A DNA stretch of 64,000 nt from Riptortus pedestris. Lineage: Eukaryota; Arthropoda; Insecta; Hemiptera; Alydidae. The notes beneath the pieces were generated by a model that was not told the DNA's origin, ran no database searches, and saw nothing but the letters and a program-made list of their open reading frames with translations. The stretch's first letter is position 1. Each line of letters starts with the position of its first letter. A program made the position numbers and the translations under genes. Below, one piece after another: positions 20,170 through 33,308 of this stretch. The stretch covers positions 112,826,001-112,890,000 of the forward strand of contig CM032233.1 in assembly GCA_019009955.1 (NCBI GenBank), given 5' to 3'.

Positions 20170-20428
20170 TTTAGCGTCCAAGACCCTAAGGGTGGTCGGT
20201 CATTGGCATAAAGTTATAATAAATAGATATTAAACTCATAATCAGAGAGATACATTTTAAAAGCTTATTGGCCGTATAAAGTAAAAACTGAAAAGGAGTA
20301 GAAGTTCCACAACGCCTTGCACCAAAACATGAAGTAAGCCCACGAAACAGGAAACACTGATCAGATAGATAGTGTTTAATTAATTGAAAATAAGCACATT
20401 GAAGAGTGTGTTTGACCTTCCACAGCAT
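20170..20428 (-). pseudogene. Jockey-like reverse transcriptase relic, central palm region
   Basis: Minus-strand 80-codon frame. KHTLQCAYFQLIKHYLSDQC resembles the KLK...YLSDR segment of Jockey RTs, and STPFQFLLYTANKLL resembles the PQGS...LLYTAD segment. The following sequence can be read as a decayed YADD site (YANDRPP) after a frameshift near 20205. It is not the same segment as the copy at 9647-10262. Confidence 0.6.
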
Positions 20429-20682
20429 GTTCTCAAATTATGGGTACATTGTTTTTATAAAGAAGGAACACTTTTGAAATACGAAATTGAGTTATGAATA
20501 TAACAGGGCTGTCAACATTCAATTTTGTGTACATATCTATTTTTGAATAGGTTGTATCTATTGGTTTAAATATACATTTTTCACTGCATGTTGTACAAGA
20601 TGTACATGCCTATAATAATTTTTTTAATGATCAAATGTGCACTGTCTATTTTACTTTATACAAATTTAACCGTCCTTGATTA

Positions 20683-20897
20683 AATTATTATTATTATTTA
20701 TTAACGTCCACTTTTTGCAACTAAGGCTAATTGGGACGGGCTATCTAAACTTTACCACCCTTTTCTAGCCAGGGTTTTATTTAGTGAATTCCATCGCTAA
20801 ATAAATTTCTCTGCCCAGGCAGGAATCGAACTCGCCACTCCAGGTTTACCATGTGAGATTAAGAACGCTTTAACTTACAGGGCTAACCTGAGCTTCT
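20683..20897 (-). mobile_element. tRNA-derived SINE, older copy
   Basis: Same family as 136-366 but with several small deletions (GTTTTATTTAG for the longer body). It carries AACGTCCACTTTTTGCAACT and a B-box remnant (GAATCGAAC). Imperfect duplication TTGATTA at 20676-20682 and 20898-20904. Confidence 0.83.
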
Positions 20898-21689
20898 TTG
20901 ATTATAAACAGTTTTATGCTGTGTAGCCTTAGTTTAATGTTTACACACACCTATTTGATTGATGTACTATGATCAAATTATATTTTGATCTATATTAGAA
21001 CATATAACAAAAAATAAAAATAATGAATGATATATATTCTTTCTTGTGAGTTTACCGTCAAGTTACATATACCAAAAGTTTAACCATTTAGTTCAAACGA
21101 ACAATCGCTTAGTTTCATCAACGTGTGTTATATATTTTATTTTGACATTCTCCTTAGTGTTTTAATCTCCTCAGCTCATTTGATAAGAGTTAATAATGTG
21201 TTGTTGAAATTCAGCTGAAAAATCAAAATCACATCCAATTTTGTATTCTCAAAGAGAAATAAAACAGGTTCTTATATTTATATATATGTAAATGAATGAA
21301 TAATTTTATTGGTTTTAAAATTTTATAGCAATTGCATAATTTGCATATTAGATAATGTTAATAATCGTGGACAGGACAAAGAAAGCTTCGGTAAGTCTAC
21401 CGAATATACCGACAAATCTTCCTTATATTAAAAATAAAACTAAATAACCGGCAATAATTTATTTTGCCGATTCCCAACAATCCTTCATCTTTAATTTAAG
21501 ATAATGACAAACTCTTCTCCTTTGCTTGAAACTAAAATGCATTCTGCAAGTGCAAAACAATATGCTGGCATCTCTTGCGGTTGGAAAAAAAATCATTCAG
21601 TAATGCACATATTTAATTTTTATCTATTACACCTATTTTATTTCAAGTTTATTATGTAATCATAATCAGATGATGTATTGATAAATTTG
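20898..21689. other. No feature seen
   Basis: Very AT-rich DNA without recognisable frame or repeat. Confidence 0.45.
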
Positions 21690-22050
<361 letters not shown>

Positions 22051-22559
22051 GAAATGTTTGGTATTACAGCTTTATCCTCTCACATTATTTGATATTTGTT
22101 ATGCAGAATATTTAAGTTTATTAAATCCCTTCTACATTATGTCGGTTTAAATTATTGGACTTAGTATAACAAAATATTGGATTATATTATCAGGATTATG
22201 AATATATATGGACATTCTATATATTGTGGGAATTTTAGAATGTACTTAATTATTAAATCTCTTAACCTATTTTGTAACACTATTACAGGAATTTATTTCA
22301 GCTTAATGCTATTTAAAATTATAAAATGCAAGCTTTATTTTAGAAGACACCCCGAGAATTCTTACTAATAAATTATTAATTGTGATTTAAATATAACAAA
22401 GAGTTTAGAGCAACTCAGTTTTGTAATCTTGGATATCTTAAGGCAAATATTGAACTGTTATCAAGACTGTTTTAGTTCATACCTTCGCCTAAATGGGAAT
22501 GCAATAGCTAAATGTAAAACAATCGAACTCTACTTTCAATACAGTTTCCCTCCTAATCG
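22051..22559. other. No feature seen
   Basis: AT-rich, no supported exon. Confidence 0.45.
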
Positions 22560-22880
22560 GGTGTAGCGGAAACAAATACGAAGAAAACAACAAATCAAAT
22601 TATAATGTACTACGCGAGAATTCGATTTTTCATACTGGGGTGTAGAATTAATCTGGTTAAACTCTGGATGTTCTACGATTGTTTTACAATGCATTTTGTC
22701 GTAAATCAAGTATTGAGCGAGTTATTCGTACTTTCTTGTTTTCTGACTTCAGAAACCTTCCCTTCTACTCATCGATTTTTTATTGATAAATCGAGAATAT
22801 GTGGTGAGATTAGATCAATAATGTGTTTTAGTGGAACGTGGGAAATCTGCTTAGTTTCCGCAGCCCCTGCGTGACGGGCC
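22560..22880 (+). mobile_element. HINE right-end fragment
   Basis: Ends GGGAAATCTGCTTAGTTTCC, GCAGCCCCTGCGTGACGGGC, the hairpin end. The preceding 270 bp (TTGTCGTAAATCAAG, TTCTGACTTCAG, CTTCTACTCATCG) belong to a variant internal region also seen near 27060, 45850 and 50100. Confidence 0.75.
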
Positions 22881-24423
22881 TTTATTTTATGTACTTACGC
22901 ACAAGTGTGTCCATTAAAATGTGGTTAAAAAATGTTTAAAAACTAAATACAATAAGTTTTTAATACTTATAATGTACCGTATTTTATAGATTTTTAGAAT
23001 AGGGTCATATATGGTAAAGTCGGGGCGGAAAACTATAATATAGTCATTTGGCATGTATCCAAGAGATTTGCTACTTCCACTGATAAATGGGAGCTTGGAA
23101 AAATGTGCCACCATATTGAACATATGTGGTGAAGGGGTGTAGCTTCTGTCGAGAGTGATGGAGGACGATTGTATTATACATATCTCACATTACCAAATGC
23201 ATTTAAATGCAGACTGTAATATTCTTAATAAAATAAAATAATATTAAAAAAACATATTGAGCAATCGTATCGTTTTAATAGAGTTCGTTATGTAGTATAT
23301 AATTCTTATTATTTTGGAAACAATTTTAGAGTAGCTTACAAAAAAAGCATGAATAATTAAAGAAAAAAACATAGAATTCCAAGTATTCTTATTGGGTATA
23401 TATGAGATGAAAGGTTTTGATTCCAATAGATTCTTTCTTTAGATGTTTTACAGAATTCGATGGGGCAAGTAGTAAAGGAACACTACTTCACTCTTTCAAT
23501 TTCCTGTATTGGGTCGGTCCAGTTCACACCGTCAACAAACTAGGCTTTGTGTTCATGCTCATTTCTACTCAGGTGTAGATGTTAGTCTTCTGCCGCCATT
23601 TCGTCGTCTTTTTGCAGGCTCACCTTATCTAGAATCCAAAGTTTCAGGTTAGCGTCTTCGTAATTTGTGTGCATTTTTTATATTATATGCGGATTGTCGT
23701 ACAAATGTATATCCTATGTGCGTGTGGACGCATGCCCGCACTCACGCACACAAGTTGAGTGGACTTTCTCAGGACAATGCATTCTATTGTACTTTGGGAA
23801 TATTTTTGAGCAGGTTTCTGGTGAAAAAATACTTATTTTAGGTTTTGTGGACCTTCAATTTACAATTGATCCAATCCAAGGAAATAGCACTAGTCCCGAG
23901 AATTTATTAAACTACGGAACCTGACCAAGTTTAAAAATCCCTAGGATCTACTAAATGCACATCCAACATTCCAAAGGTATATGTTTTAATAGCTAAGACG
24001 TTCTTCCAAGTGGCGATTGAGCTGAATTAAATGGGCTTACTCCATTGAGTTTAGGCGCCACCAATAAAGAAATGGAATAATGAACCAACCTGCACGCAGT
24101 CTCTCTCAGTGCTTGTGAGTGGAGGAGCATTTTCAGTATTACATATACACATAGATTATTTATTTATCTTATTATTGTTACAGTTAATTTATACTTTCTG
24201 TGCGTTTCCACTAATCTTTAACTTTTATATTATAGGACAATCAATGACATACATATTCTTACTTTTTTTGACTTATTAACTATTCCACATAGAAATCCAT
24301 AACCTCGGACATTTATATCGTGTTATTTATGGAGATGGGTGTATGTTTTTTTTAAAATGATGTTTCTATTAAATGTTGTTTTTTAACACTAGTTCAATAT
24401 GGTGATGAGTGGTACCGTATTTT
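22881..24423. other. No gene seen
   Basis: AT-rich with moderate-GC islands at 23490-23660 and 24000-24120. The latter has CCAATAAAGAAATGGAATAA, possibly a retroposon or mRNA 3' end, but no frame supports a gene. Confidence 0.35.
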
Positions 24424-24498
24424 TATTTTATTAACATCCACTTTTTGCAGATTTACCTTAAGGGAAATCAGCTATTGATGAAAATTAGTCATTTTCAA

Positions 24499-24548
<50 letters not shown>

Positions 24549-25263
24549 GTATATATATATAGATATATATATATCTGTATGTGTGTGGTACGAGTCTAGC
24601 AGTCGCAATTTTTGTCTTATTGTTACAAAACTTGATATATAATAGTTTTATACAAAAAGAAAGATCAAGTTCGTTAACGGCTGAAATTGGCCCAGGGGGA
24701 GGGGGGGTAGAGGGAGAGAATTTTGAAAATTCTTAATATCTCCATTATTATGCGTCGGATCGAAAAATTGTAGATAAGTAATCTTATTGCAAATGTAATG
24801 TTCTATAAATGTTATTATGTACATCTTTTCACTATCTTGAATATTAACAGAGATATTTGCATTTTTTAGTAGTCGGTCTTCAGTAAACCCGCACTCCTAC
24901 GTATCTCATATTAACAATATTCTATTATGTTATGAAGCACATTGTTTAAAGCTTAAATACCAAATATTGTTCTCGTTGAACTTTTAAGTTTTGAGGTAAA
25001 TGCAAATACGTGACGCACGTGGGAAATCAGCTTAGTTAACGCAGCCCCTGCGTGACGAACTTTTTATATTTGCAACTAAGGCTAATTGGGACGGGTTATC
25101 TACCGGTTACCACCCTTTTCTAGCCAGGGTGGGACTAAGGATTTTATTTAATGAATTCCTTCACTAAATAAATTCCTTTGCCCAGGCGGGAATCGAGCCA
25201 GCCACTCTAGGTTTACTTTGAGAGATTAAGGTCAACACTTTAACTCACATGGCAAGTCAGAGC
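24424..25263 (-). mobile_element. tRNA-derived SINE split by a HINE insertion
   Basis: The tail end (TTAACATCCACTTTTT) at 24430-24446 and the remainder (TTTGCAACTAAGGCTAATTG ... GTCAGAGC) at 25068-25263 are one SINE separated by the HINE 24447-25060. The imperfect flanking repeat ACCGT plus T run (24414 and 25264) may be its target duplication. Copy 20683 gives the uninterrupted sequence CCACTTTTTGCAACTAAGG. Confidence 0.8.
24447..25060 (+). mobile_element. HINE/DINE-1-like element inserted in a SINE
   Basis: From GCAGATTTACCTTAAGGGAA to CCCCTGCGTGACGAAC, with T5 on each side. The first 100 bp are shortened, and the core is (TA)n interrupted by CTG. Contains GATCAAGTTCGTTAACGGCT and a G tract at 24697-24708. 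Confidence 0.87.
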
Positions 25264-25773
25264 ACCGTCGTTTTTTTGTGTTTATGTATTTTCCAAATGC
25301 CCTGGATTAGGAATATCTAATTAATTATAAATGTCTTCAAATCTGAATACCAATTTTCCCATTGCTTATTTCTGATGTAGAACGAAATAACTTTCAATGT
25401 AATTAAACAAGGCCACTAGTAATTATACTCGTCGCTATGATTAAAATCCCTATTGCATTAAGAATAAAAAGCTAAGAATATAATCGGGAGAGCTTGTTGA
25501 ATTACTCGTAGGGTAGAAAGTGCAGGGAAGAGCCCTCCAGTATGGACTAAGTGAAGTGAGGGGTAACTAACTCAAGTACCCAGCTCTCAGCTTTCTTGCT
25601 TTATTATTCCACCTTTTCTCAAAAGCAGATTATACGATTTATTTTAAAGCAGGAATAAAGGAAGCAGGATGAAACTCTTAGAAGTACACTGACCCCGATT
25701 CGATCTTAGTAGTAAGCATTATCCTTATCCAAATTACATTTAAACGTTTTGACTCTCCGGGAACCGAACTATT
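25264..25773. other. No feature seen
   Basis: AT-rich unique DNA. Confidence 0.45.
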
Positions 25774-26836
<1,063 letters not shown>

Positions 26837-27236
26837 TTTATTTTTACTACTGTTCCTTACTCGATATGTAAGCGGTTCACTCAATACTCATGGCGAAAAT
26901 CGGACCTGGAATAGGATAGGAATAGGGGATGGGTTATCTCTCTTTTATCTCTTTTATTATGAGTAGGGTCAAAAAATGTTATAGAACATTTCCTGTTAAA
27001 CTTGTAAAGCTCTACAATTCTTGTTGTATACGTTTGTTCGTAACTCAAATAATATGGAAGTTATTCGACTTACTCGTTTTCAGCATTTAGTAAATTCCCA
27101 CTTCTACTCAGAAATAGAGAATATGTAGGTATCTCACATAATTCAAAAACTACAAAACATATACATAGAAGAAAAAGAAAAAAATTAAATTTCTCCCTAC
27201 ATATTAGTGATACAAAACACCTGTATAAGACCTTTT
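26837..27236. other. HINE-like relic, unassigned
   Basis: Contains TTTTCAGCATTTAGTAAATT and CCCACTTCTACTCAGAAATA, as in the variant internal region of other copies, but no ends. Confidence 0.45.
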
Positions 27237-27345
27237 AGCAGATTTCCCGAAAGTGAAATCAGCTATTGAGGTTGTACTCATGGCACGCTTTTCGAAAAAT
27301 ATCTTCAAATGTACAACGATCCTTCACAGGGGATGAAGAAAAAGT
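27237..27345 (+). mobile_element. HINE left-end fragment
   Basis: AGCAGATTTCCCGAAAGTGA, CTATTGAGGTTGTACTCATG, ending near GGGGATGAAGAAAAAGTCCG, where a truncated hairpin end on the opposite strand begins. Confidence 0.75.
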
Positions 27346-27425
27346 CCGTCACGCAGGAGCGAATATGATCATGAGTGTTGAGTGAAACTCTTACATATCT
27401 AGTAAGGTATAGTAGTGAAAATAAA

Positions 27426-29880
27426 GCACGTCAAGCAGGGGCTGCGTAAACTAAGCAGATTTCCCACGTGAAGTTTTACAATATAAAAATCTACATACTG
27501 GTAACACTTAACACCACCTTGATTATTAAGTGAAAAAATACAAACGGTAATGACAAATTTTTCAGCCGGTTTTAATTATCTCAGAAAGCGTCTGAATTTT
27601 AAACAAATAGGTCTGCGGAGGTGAACAGCTAGATAGAAATATTCTTCACCGGAATGAAACATAGTTACCGAAATATATCTGAATATAACATTAATTTTAT
27701 TGAAAACTATTTACTATATCTAGTACTGTAATTTATAATGAATTAGAACAAAAGGAGAAGGGGGGGGGGTCAACAGAACGTATTTGTATTTATCTCACTA
27801 TGTAGAAGTTCAATGAAAACGATATTTGGTATTTGGGCTTCAAATAAAGTGGTTCAAGATATAACAGCTTATTGTTACTATGATATGAGTAGGAATGGGG
27901 CCAAAAACTATTAAATGCCGAGCTTGGTAACGATCAAACAACAATTGTGACCGTTAGAGCGTTAACAGACGATATATATATATATATAAAATTGTAACCT
28001 CTGTCTGTACATTGATTTATTTCGCGAAATTTCAAGATAACTTTTCGTTTCACATGTCATAGATACCATAACTGCATTTTGTTTCTTTCGTGTCTGTTTG
28101 TTTGTTACCTTTTCACGCATAAACGGCTCAACCAAATTTTATGAAACTTATTACTACTAATCCAACTTAGACTTATTAATATTCTCTGAGACGAACAGGA
28201 GTGGGGGTTGTAAGGGAGGCCTGAAATTTAAAATAGTGGTATTTCGTTTTCTACTGGTTTTTCTGCAAATGTGCACATGACAAAAGTTGTTTATTTTGTT
28301 ATTTAAAGTAACTTTTGTTATATACACTTTCGTCGTATTCCGAAGCTTAAATGCGTTATACGCTAAAAATTAAAGCGGGAGTCAACAATATTCTTTGGCA
28401 CAAAAGACTCAACCGAACTAAATAAAACTCGGTATGTATATTATCACTGACGCCTTAATTATCATAAGCCATACCAACATTTCTTGGGACAGGCAGGAGT
28501 GGGGGTTGTAAGGGAGGCCTGAAAATTAAAGTATTTTGTATTTTGTTTCCTACTGGTTTTTCGACAAATATGCACATGACAAAAGTTGTTTATTTTTTTA
28601 TTTAAAGTAATATTTGTTATATTCACTTTTGCCGTATAAACAAGTATAAACGAGATATACATATATTAAAAGCTAAAGTGGAAGCCAACAATTTTGTTGG
28701 ACACTAACGATTGAACTGAATTTAACAAAACTCGGTATGTGAATTAGCATTAATTCTTCGATGATTATAAGCTATATTAAAATTTTTAGGTCCAAACGGG
28801 AGTGGGGGTTACGAGGAAGCCCTGAAATGAAAAATTGTGATATTTTGTTCCTTATCCTCTCGGCAAACGTGCACATAACAGCCGTTGTTTATTTTGTTAT
28901 TTAGAGTAACATTTGTTGCATTCTCTTTTTTTGTAAAATGAAATAAACACGCGATATACGCTAAAACTACAGCGGGAGTCATTAATTTTATTAGTCCTTA
29001 TTTACGCGTTTGTAAGGTTATATATCTCCGTCGCCTCCTTCTCATTTATTTATTTATTTTTCCTAGAAAATAACATTGTTATTTATTTCCAATAGAAATG
29101 TAAACTATAAGAGCATTTCCGTTATTTAATTTGTATAATGTAATATTTACACATAGTCATGCTGAATTGGCACAAGAGGGATATCGGAAGTTATAGGGAT
29201 CAAACTGTTGAGGGTTCTGCTAATATTATTAAATTCCATCAGGTATAAAATTATTAAAATAATACTTTGAATCAATAATTTAAGGAAAACAATGGTGATA
29301 GCCCTCATGCTGGAGCGGAAGATAACAGGAGCCTAAACAGTTAATTGAGTTAACTTATTTCCTGTGAAATGTTGGCATTACTGGAAATGATTTCCACTGA
29401 GCTCTACTATTACGCTCTTACGAATATAATCTAATGTACAAAACTATGCTTAAACTATATCTGCTCAGATTGGTTTTTGACAGGAAATAAGTTTCATTAT
29501 ATATGTAATTGTACTAAATGCTATCCGTGATTATGGTTTGAAGTATTCAAAAAGGTGAGTTAAAAAGTGGAAAGGGATAGATTAGGAACAAATTTTTATT
29601 TATTCTTCAAAAGTAAAATTTCTCATTTAAAAGTCGCCTGCCTGACCCTCACGTGAAAACAATGCGCCCAGACGGGAAGTGTAGTTGTAAACATTGAAGC
29701 CTTGCCCAAAAAAAATATTATCATCATTCAGCCTCAAATTGTTTCCTGAGCGAAAACGGGTACCTTAGCTAGTATATATAAGTGAACGGACCTCATTTTC
29801 GTCATCTCCTGGGTAGGATCGATGGACATTTGAATGAATTTTTCGAAAATCGCGTCATGAGTACGACCTCAATAGCTGCT
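27426..29880 (-). mobile_element. HINE element with a Helitron in its core
   Basis: Left arm 27426-27983 (GCAGGGGCTGCGTAAACTAA to CGTTAACAGACGATATATA), right arm 29773-29880 (AGTGAACGGACCTCATTTTC to AATAGCTGCT). The terminal palindrome is deleted, leaving GCTGCTAAAA. The 1.8 kb in between is a Helitron. Confidence 0.85.
27984..29772 (+). mobile_element. Non-autonomous Helitron, long copy
   Basis: Same family as 5744-7696: AAATTGTAACCTCTGTCTG start, TTGTTTCTTTCGTGTC, and a decayed 3' hairpin (TCCTGAGCGAAAACGGG) ending CTAG at 29769-29772. It has three 300-bp internal units (GGAGTGGGGGTT near 28198, 28497, 28799) and about 800 bp of extra sequence after them. Minus-strand frames here have no helicase motifs. 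Confidence 0.78.
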
Positions 29881-30483
29881 AAAATGGAGGCACGCTGGGA
29901 TACTGGAACAATACGTCGAATAGTAAATTAGCAGTGTGATAACAGATGAAATTTCTATAAAAATACAACTGCAGATACAGTGGATTTAGTTTTCTAAAGA
30001 CCAATAATACTCATTAAGTAAGTCAATTAAGCTAAATGTATTGTTTTTATCTTTATATTGTACCGGAGAAAATCCGGATTTTATAACGGTAAAGTAAACA
30101 ATAACAAGAATGAACGCCCACCTGATGGCTTTTGAGAGCTTTTCTCCGAACCAAACAAAAGAGACTAACTCCGGATTAATCTTAAGCTCTCTGTCCGAAT
30201 ACTCTCGTACAGGATAAATCGCAAATGTTTCTTTAAGCCGTCGTTTAACGTCATTTAATATTTGATAAGTCCATTGAAGATTAATTCTTCAGAGAGGAAT
30301 TGAAGATTGGATTAGATTAAAATCAGAATATCCTTGTCGCTAAAGAAGACTTTGATGAACAGGGCAGCTCTTTAGAGAGATTACCTATTGCAATTTGGCA
30401 TTGGAGGAAGCGGCACGTCTTCAAAGATATTATATTTAGAGTTTTCATTAGAATTCTTCATTTTTATAAGAAACTTCTCAAAA
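29881..30483. other. No gene seen
   Basis: Unique AT-rich DNA between HINE copies. Confidence 0.45.
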
Positions 30484-30691
30484 GTTCGTCACGCAGGGGC
30501 TGCGTAAACTAAGAAGATTTCCCACATGAAGTTTTACAATAGATAAATCGACATACTGGTCACACGTAACACCACCGTGACTATTAATTGAACAAATACA
30601 TACGGTAATGACAAATTTTTCAGTCAGTTTTAATTACCTCGGAAAGCATCTGAGTTTTAAACAAATTGGTCTGCTTACCGCTCAGAGCTGA

Positions 30692-31406
30692 ACAGCTAGA
30701 TGTTTGGTTTGTTTGGTTGGTTTTTGGGCATAAAACATTATGGTCATCAATGCCCAGCGCTCGCAAAAGCGTATTAAAGTTCCCCGACCATGGGAAATCG
30801 CCGACAAATGCACACCAACCCGTTTTTCTGATTATTATTTATTTTTAAATATTTATTTATTTATTTTTTTAATTTTTTTTTAATATTTTTTATTTATCTA
30901 TTTTTTATTATGCATTTTTTCTCCTTTTTCACATTTTTCTCCTTTCCCACTTCCCACATTTTTTTTTTTTTTTTTTTTATTTTTTTTTTTTGTAAGGGGG
31001 CGTGTGCCTTGAAACCTACAGGTATATTGTACCACAATTAAAATTCAATCAAATTAGCACTAACCATTTACATAAATACTAAAAAGAGTCCTATTAAATG
31101 GACTACAACTATTAATATCCAAAACTATTAAAATGAAAATTAATTAATACTATCAATAAACATTAAAATTAAAGCTATTAAGTGAGCATTTACATGAAAG
31201 CTACTACATTAGCATAAAACTATTTGGTAACTAACAAAGTGTATTAAAAATAAGTGGTAACTAACAAAGGATACCGGGTTGTTTCGATATTTGGCAGAGT
31301 TATATATGGCTGGAGAGGCCTGTTAGATGTAGGAACCTAATCATCCTGTTGATGACCGCTCTATCGTCGGCCAGTGCCTGGCATAAACTTCTTGGGACAG
31401 CTAGAT
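30692..31406 (-). mobile_element. Non-LTR retroposon with 10-bp target duplication
   Basis: Insert 30702-31396 between copies of ACAGCTAGAT (30692-30701 and 31397-31406). On the minus strand its 3' end is GGGCATTGATGACCATAATG, TTTTATGCCC and an AAAC-type tail. The middle is A-rich (long T runs on the plus strand, 30840-30995). The 5' part is GGCACTGGCCGACGATAGAG. No long ORF, so SINE-like or a truncated LINE. Confidence 0.75.
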
Positions 31407-31638
31407 AGATATATTCTTCACCAGAAAGAAAAACAACTACTGAAATATATCTGAATATAACATATTAAGTTTATTGCAAACTATTTACTATATCTAGTAC
31501 TGTAATTTATAATGAATCAGAATAATTTTTGTCGCAATCAGTCAAATTTTAGTAGTTGAAGAACAAAAAGAGGGGAGGGGTCAACTGAACGTATTTGCAT
31601 TTATCTCGCAATGTATAAGTTCAATGAAAATGTTATAA

Positions 31639-32030
31639 TAGAGAAATCTGCATACTAGTAACACTTTACGCCACCGTGATTAAATACAAACGGTAATGAG
31701 AAATCTTTCAGTTAATTTTAATAAGCTCCCAACGGAAACAGCTTCTGAATTGTAAACAAATAGGTCTGCCAACCACTGAGAGCTGAACAGCTAGATAGAT
31801 ATTCTTCACCAGAAAGAAAAACAATTACTGAAATATATCTGAATCTAAAATATTAACTTTATTGTAAACTATTTAGTATATCTAGCACTGTAATTTATAA
31901 TGAATCAGAATAATTTTTGTCGCAATCACTCAAATTTTAGTAGTCCAAGAACAAAAAGAGTAGGGGGGGGGACCAACAGAACGTATTTGCATTTATCTCA
32001 CAATGTATAAGTTCAATGAAAATTTTATAA
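31639..32030 (-). repeat. 392-bp tandem HINE sub-unit
   Basis: Complete unit whose start sequence recurs at 32031 and, allowing for the 695-bp retroposon, at about 30544. Contains CTAGTACTGTAATTTATAAT-type sequence and a G tract. Confidence 0.75.
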
Positions 32031-32057
32031 TAGAGAAATCTACATACTAGTAACACT

Positions 32058-32252
32058 AAACGTTTCTTTAGGATTAGGATTAGGGTTTATTGGGGCAATC
32101 AACTGTGAGGTTATTATGCCCTTCATCTTGCTCAACACCGTCATATAATATTTTATCATAATTATTATAAGTTTTAATTTTTGTAGCTCACTCTGTAATT
32201 TTTTTCCATTTCTTAAGGTTAATACTTTCCCCCCCCCCCTTTTCCCCCCCAT

Positions 32253-32294
<42 letters not shown>

Positions 32295-32459
32295 CCCCCC
32301 TCTAACTTCCGTCCCTTTTGATACTCATTCTTATATTTGTAACAATTTATATAATGTTATTTATATGAAAAATCACGTTAATATAGAGTAATAAATAGAT
32401 AACCAGCACTTTTTATTTTTTATTTATTTAATTTTTTTTTTTTTTTTAAACGTTTCTTT
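32058..32459 (-). mobile_element. Non-LTR retroposon, second copy, 12-bp target duplication
   Basis: Insert 32070-32447 between copies of AAACGTTTCTTT (32058-32069 and 32448-32459). On the minus strand it ends GGGCATAATAACCTCACAGT, TGATTGCCCC and a tail with TAATCC repeats. It is rich in A and G runs (C and T on the plus strand, 32229-32295). The GGGCAT...GCCC terminal block is shared with 30702-31396. Confidence 0.72.
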
Positions 32460-32535
32460 GCAGGCTAGCTTTACTCACTTCCCGCATTGTTGTACCTCTG
32501 ACTTCACTACGTGAATTTTTACCATGACACATTTT

Positions 32536-32655
32536 AGCAAATTTCCCTCAAGGGAAATCAGCCATTGAGATCGTACTCATGATGCGATTTTCAAAAGATC
32601 CCTTCAAATGTCCATCGATCCTATCCAGGAGATGACGAAAATGAGGTCCGTTCAT

Positions 32656-32715
<60 letters not shown>

Positions 32716-33150
32716 TGTCTGTTAACGCTCTAACGGTCACAATTTTTGTTTGATCGTTACCAAGTTCGGTATTTAATCGTTTCATGTAAAAAGAAATATC
32801 AAGTTCATTAATGGTTGAAATAGGGCGGGCCAGTGGCGGGGGATTTTTGAAAATTCAAAATATCTCTCATACTATTCGTCGACCACCATGATTAAATACA
32901 AACGGTAATGAGAAATCTTTCAGTTAATTTTAATAAGCTCCCAACGGAAACTGCTTCTGAATTGTTGGTCTGCCAACCACTCAGAGCTGAACAGCTAGAT
33001 AGATATTCTTCACCGGAAAGAAAAAAAAATACTGAAATATATCTGAATATTGCCTCTATTGCAAACTATTTAGTTTATCCAGTACTGTAATTTATAATGA
33101 ACTGAATAATTTTTATCACAATCACTCAAATTTTAGTAGTCCAACAGACA
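32536..33150. mobile_element. HINE hybrid: plus-oriented left half joined to minus-oriented arm
   Basis: 32536-32880 reads as a normal plus copy (AGCAAATTTCCCTCAAGGGA, TA core 32661-32710, CGCTCTAACGGTCACAATTT). At about 32881 it switches to the opposite-strand internal arm (CACCATGATTAAATACAAAC to 33150), a third relative of the 392-bp unit. Confidence 0.7.
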
Positions 33151-33193
33151 GTTACCGAAACTGCCGAACTAACAAGAAGATTTTAGTTGTTTC

Positions 33194-33263
33194 AGCAGAT
33201 TTCCCAAAAGAGAAATCAGCTATTGAGGTCATACTCATGGACGAAATTGAGATCCGTTCAAAA

Positions 33264-33308
<45 letters not shown>

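Larger units (their letters stand above)
30484..32057 (-). mobile_element. HINE left arm amplified in tandem, with a retroposon inside
   Basis: Begins TTCGTCACGCAGGGGCTGCG at 30484. After a retroposon at 30702-31396 the arm continues to 31638. A near-identical 392-bp unit (TAGAGAAATCTGCATACTAG at 31639, TAGAGAAATCTACATACTAG at 32031) then repeats. The TA core and terminal palindrome are absent; the third unit is cut by a second retroposon at 32070. Confidence 0.8.
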
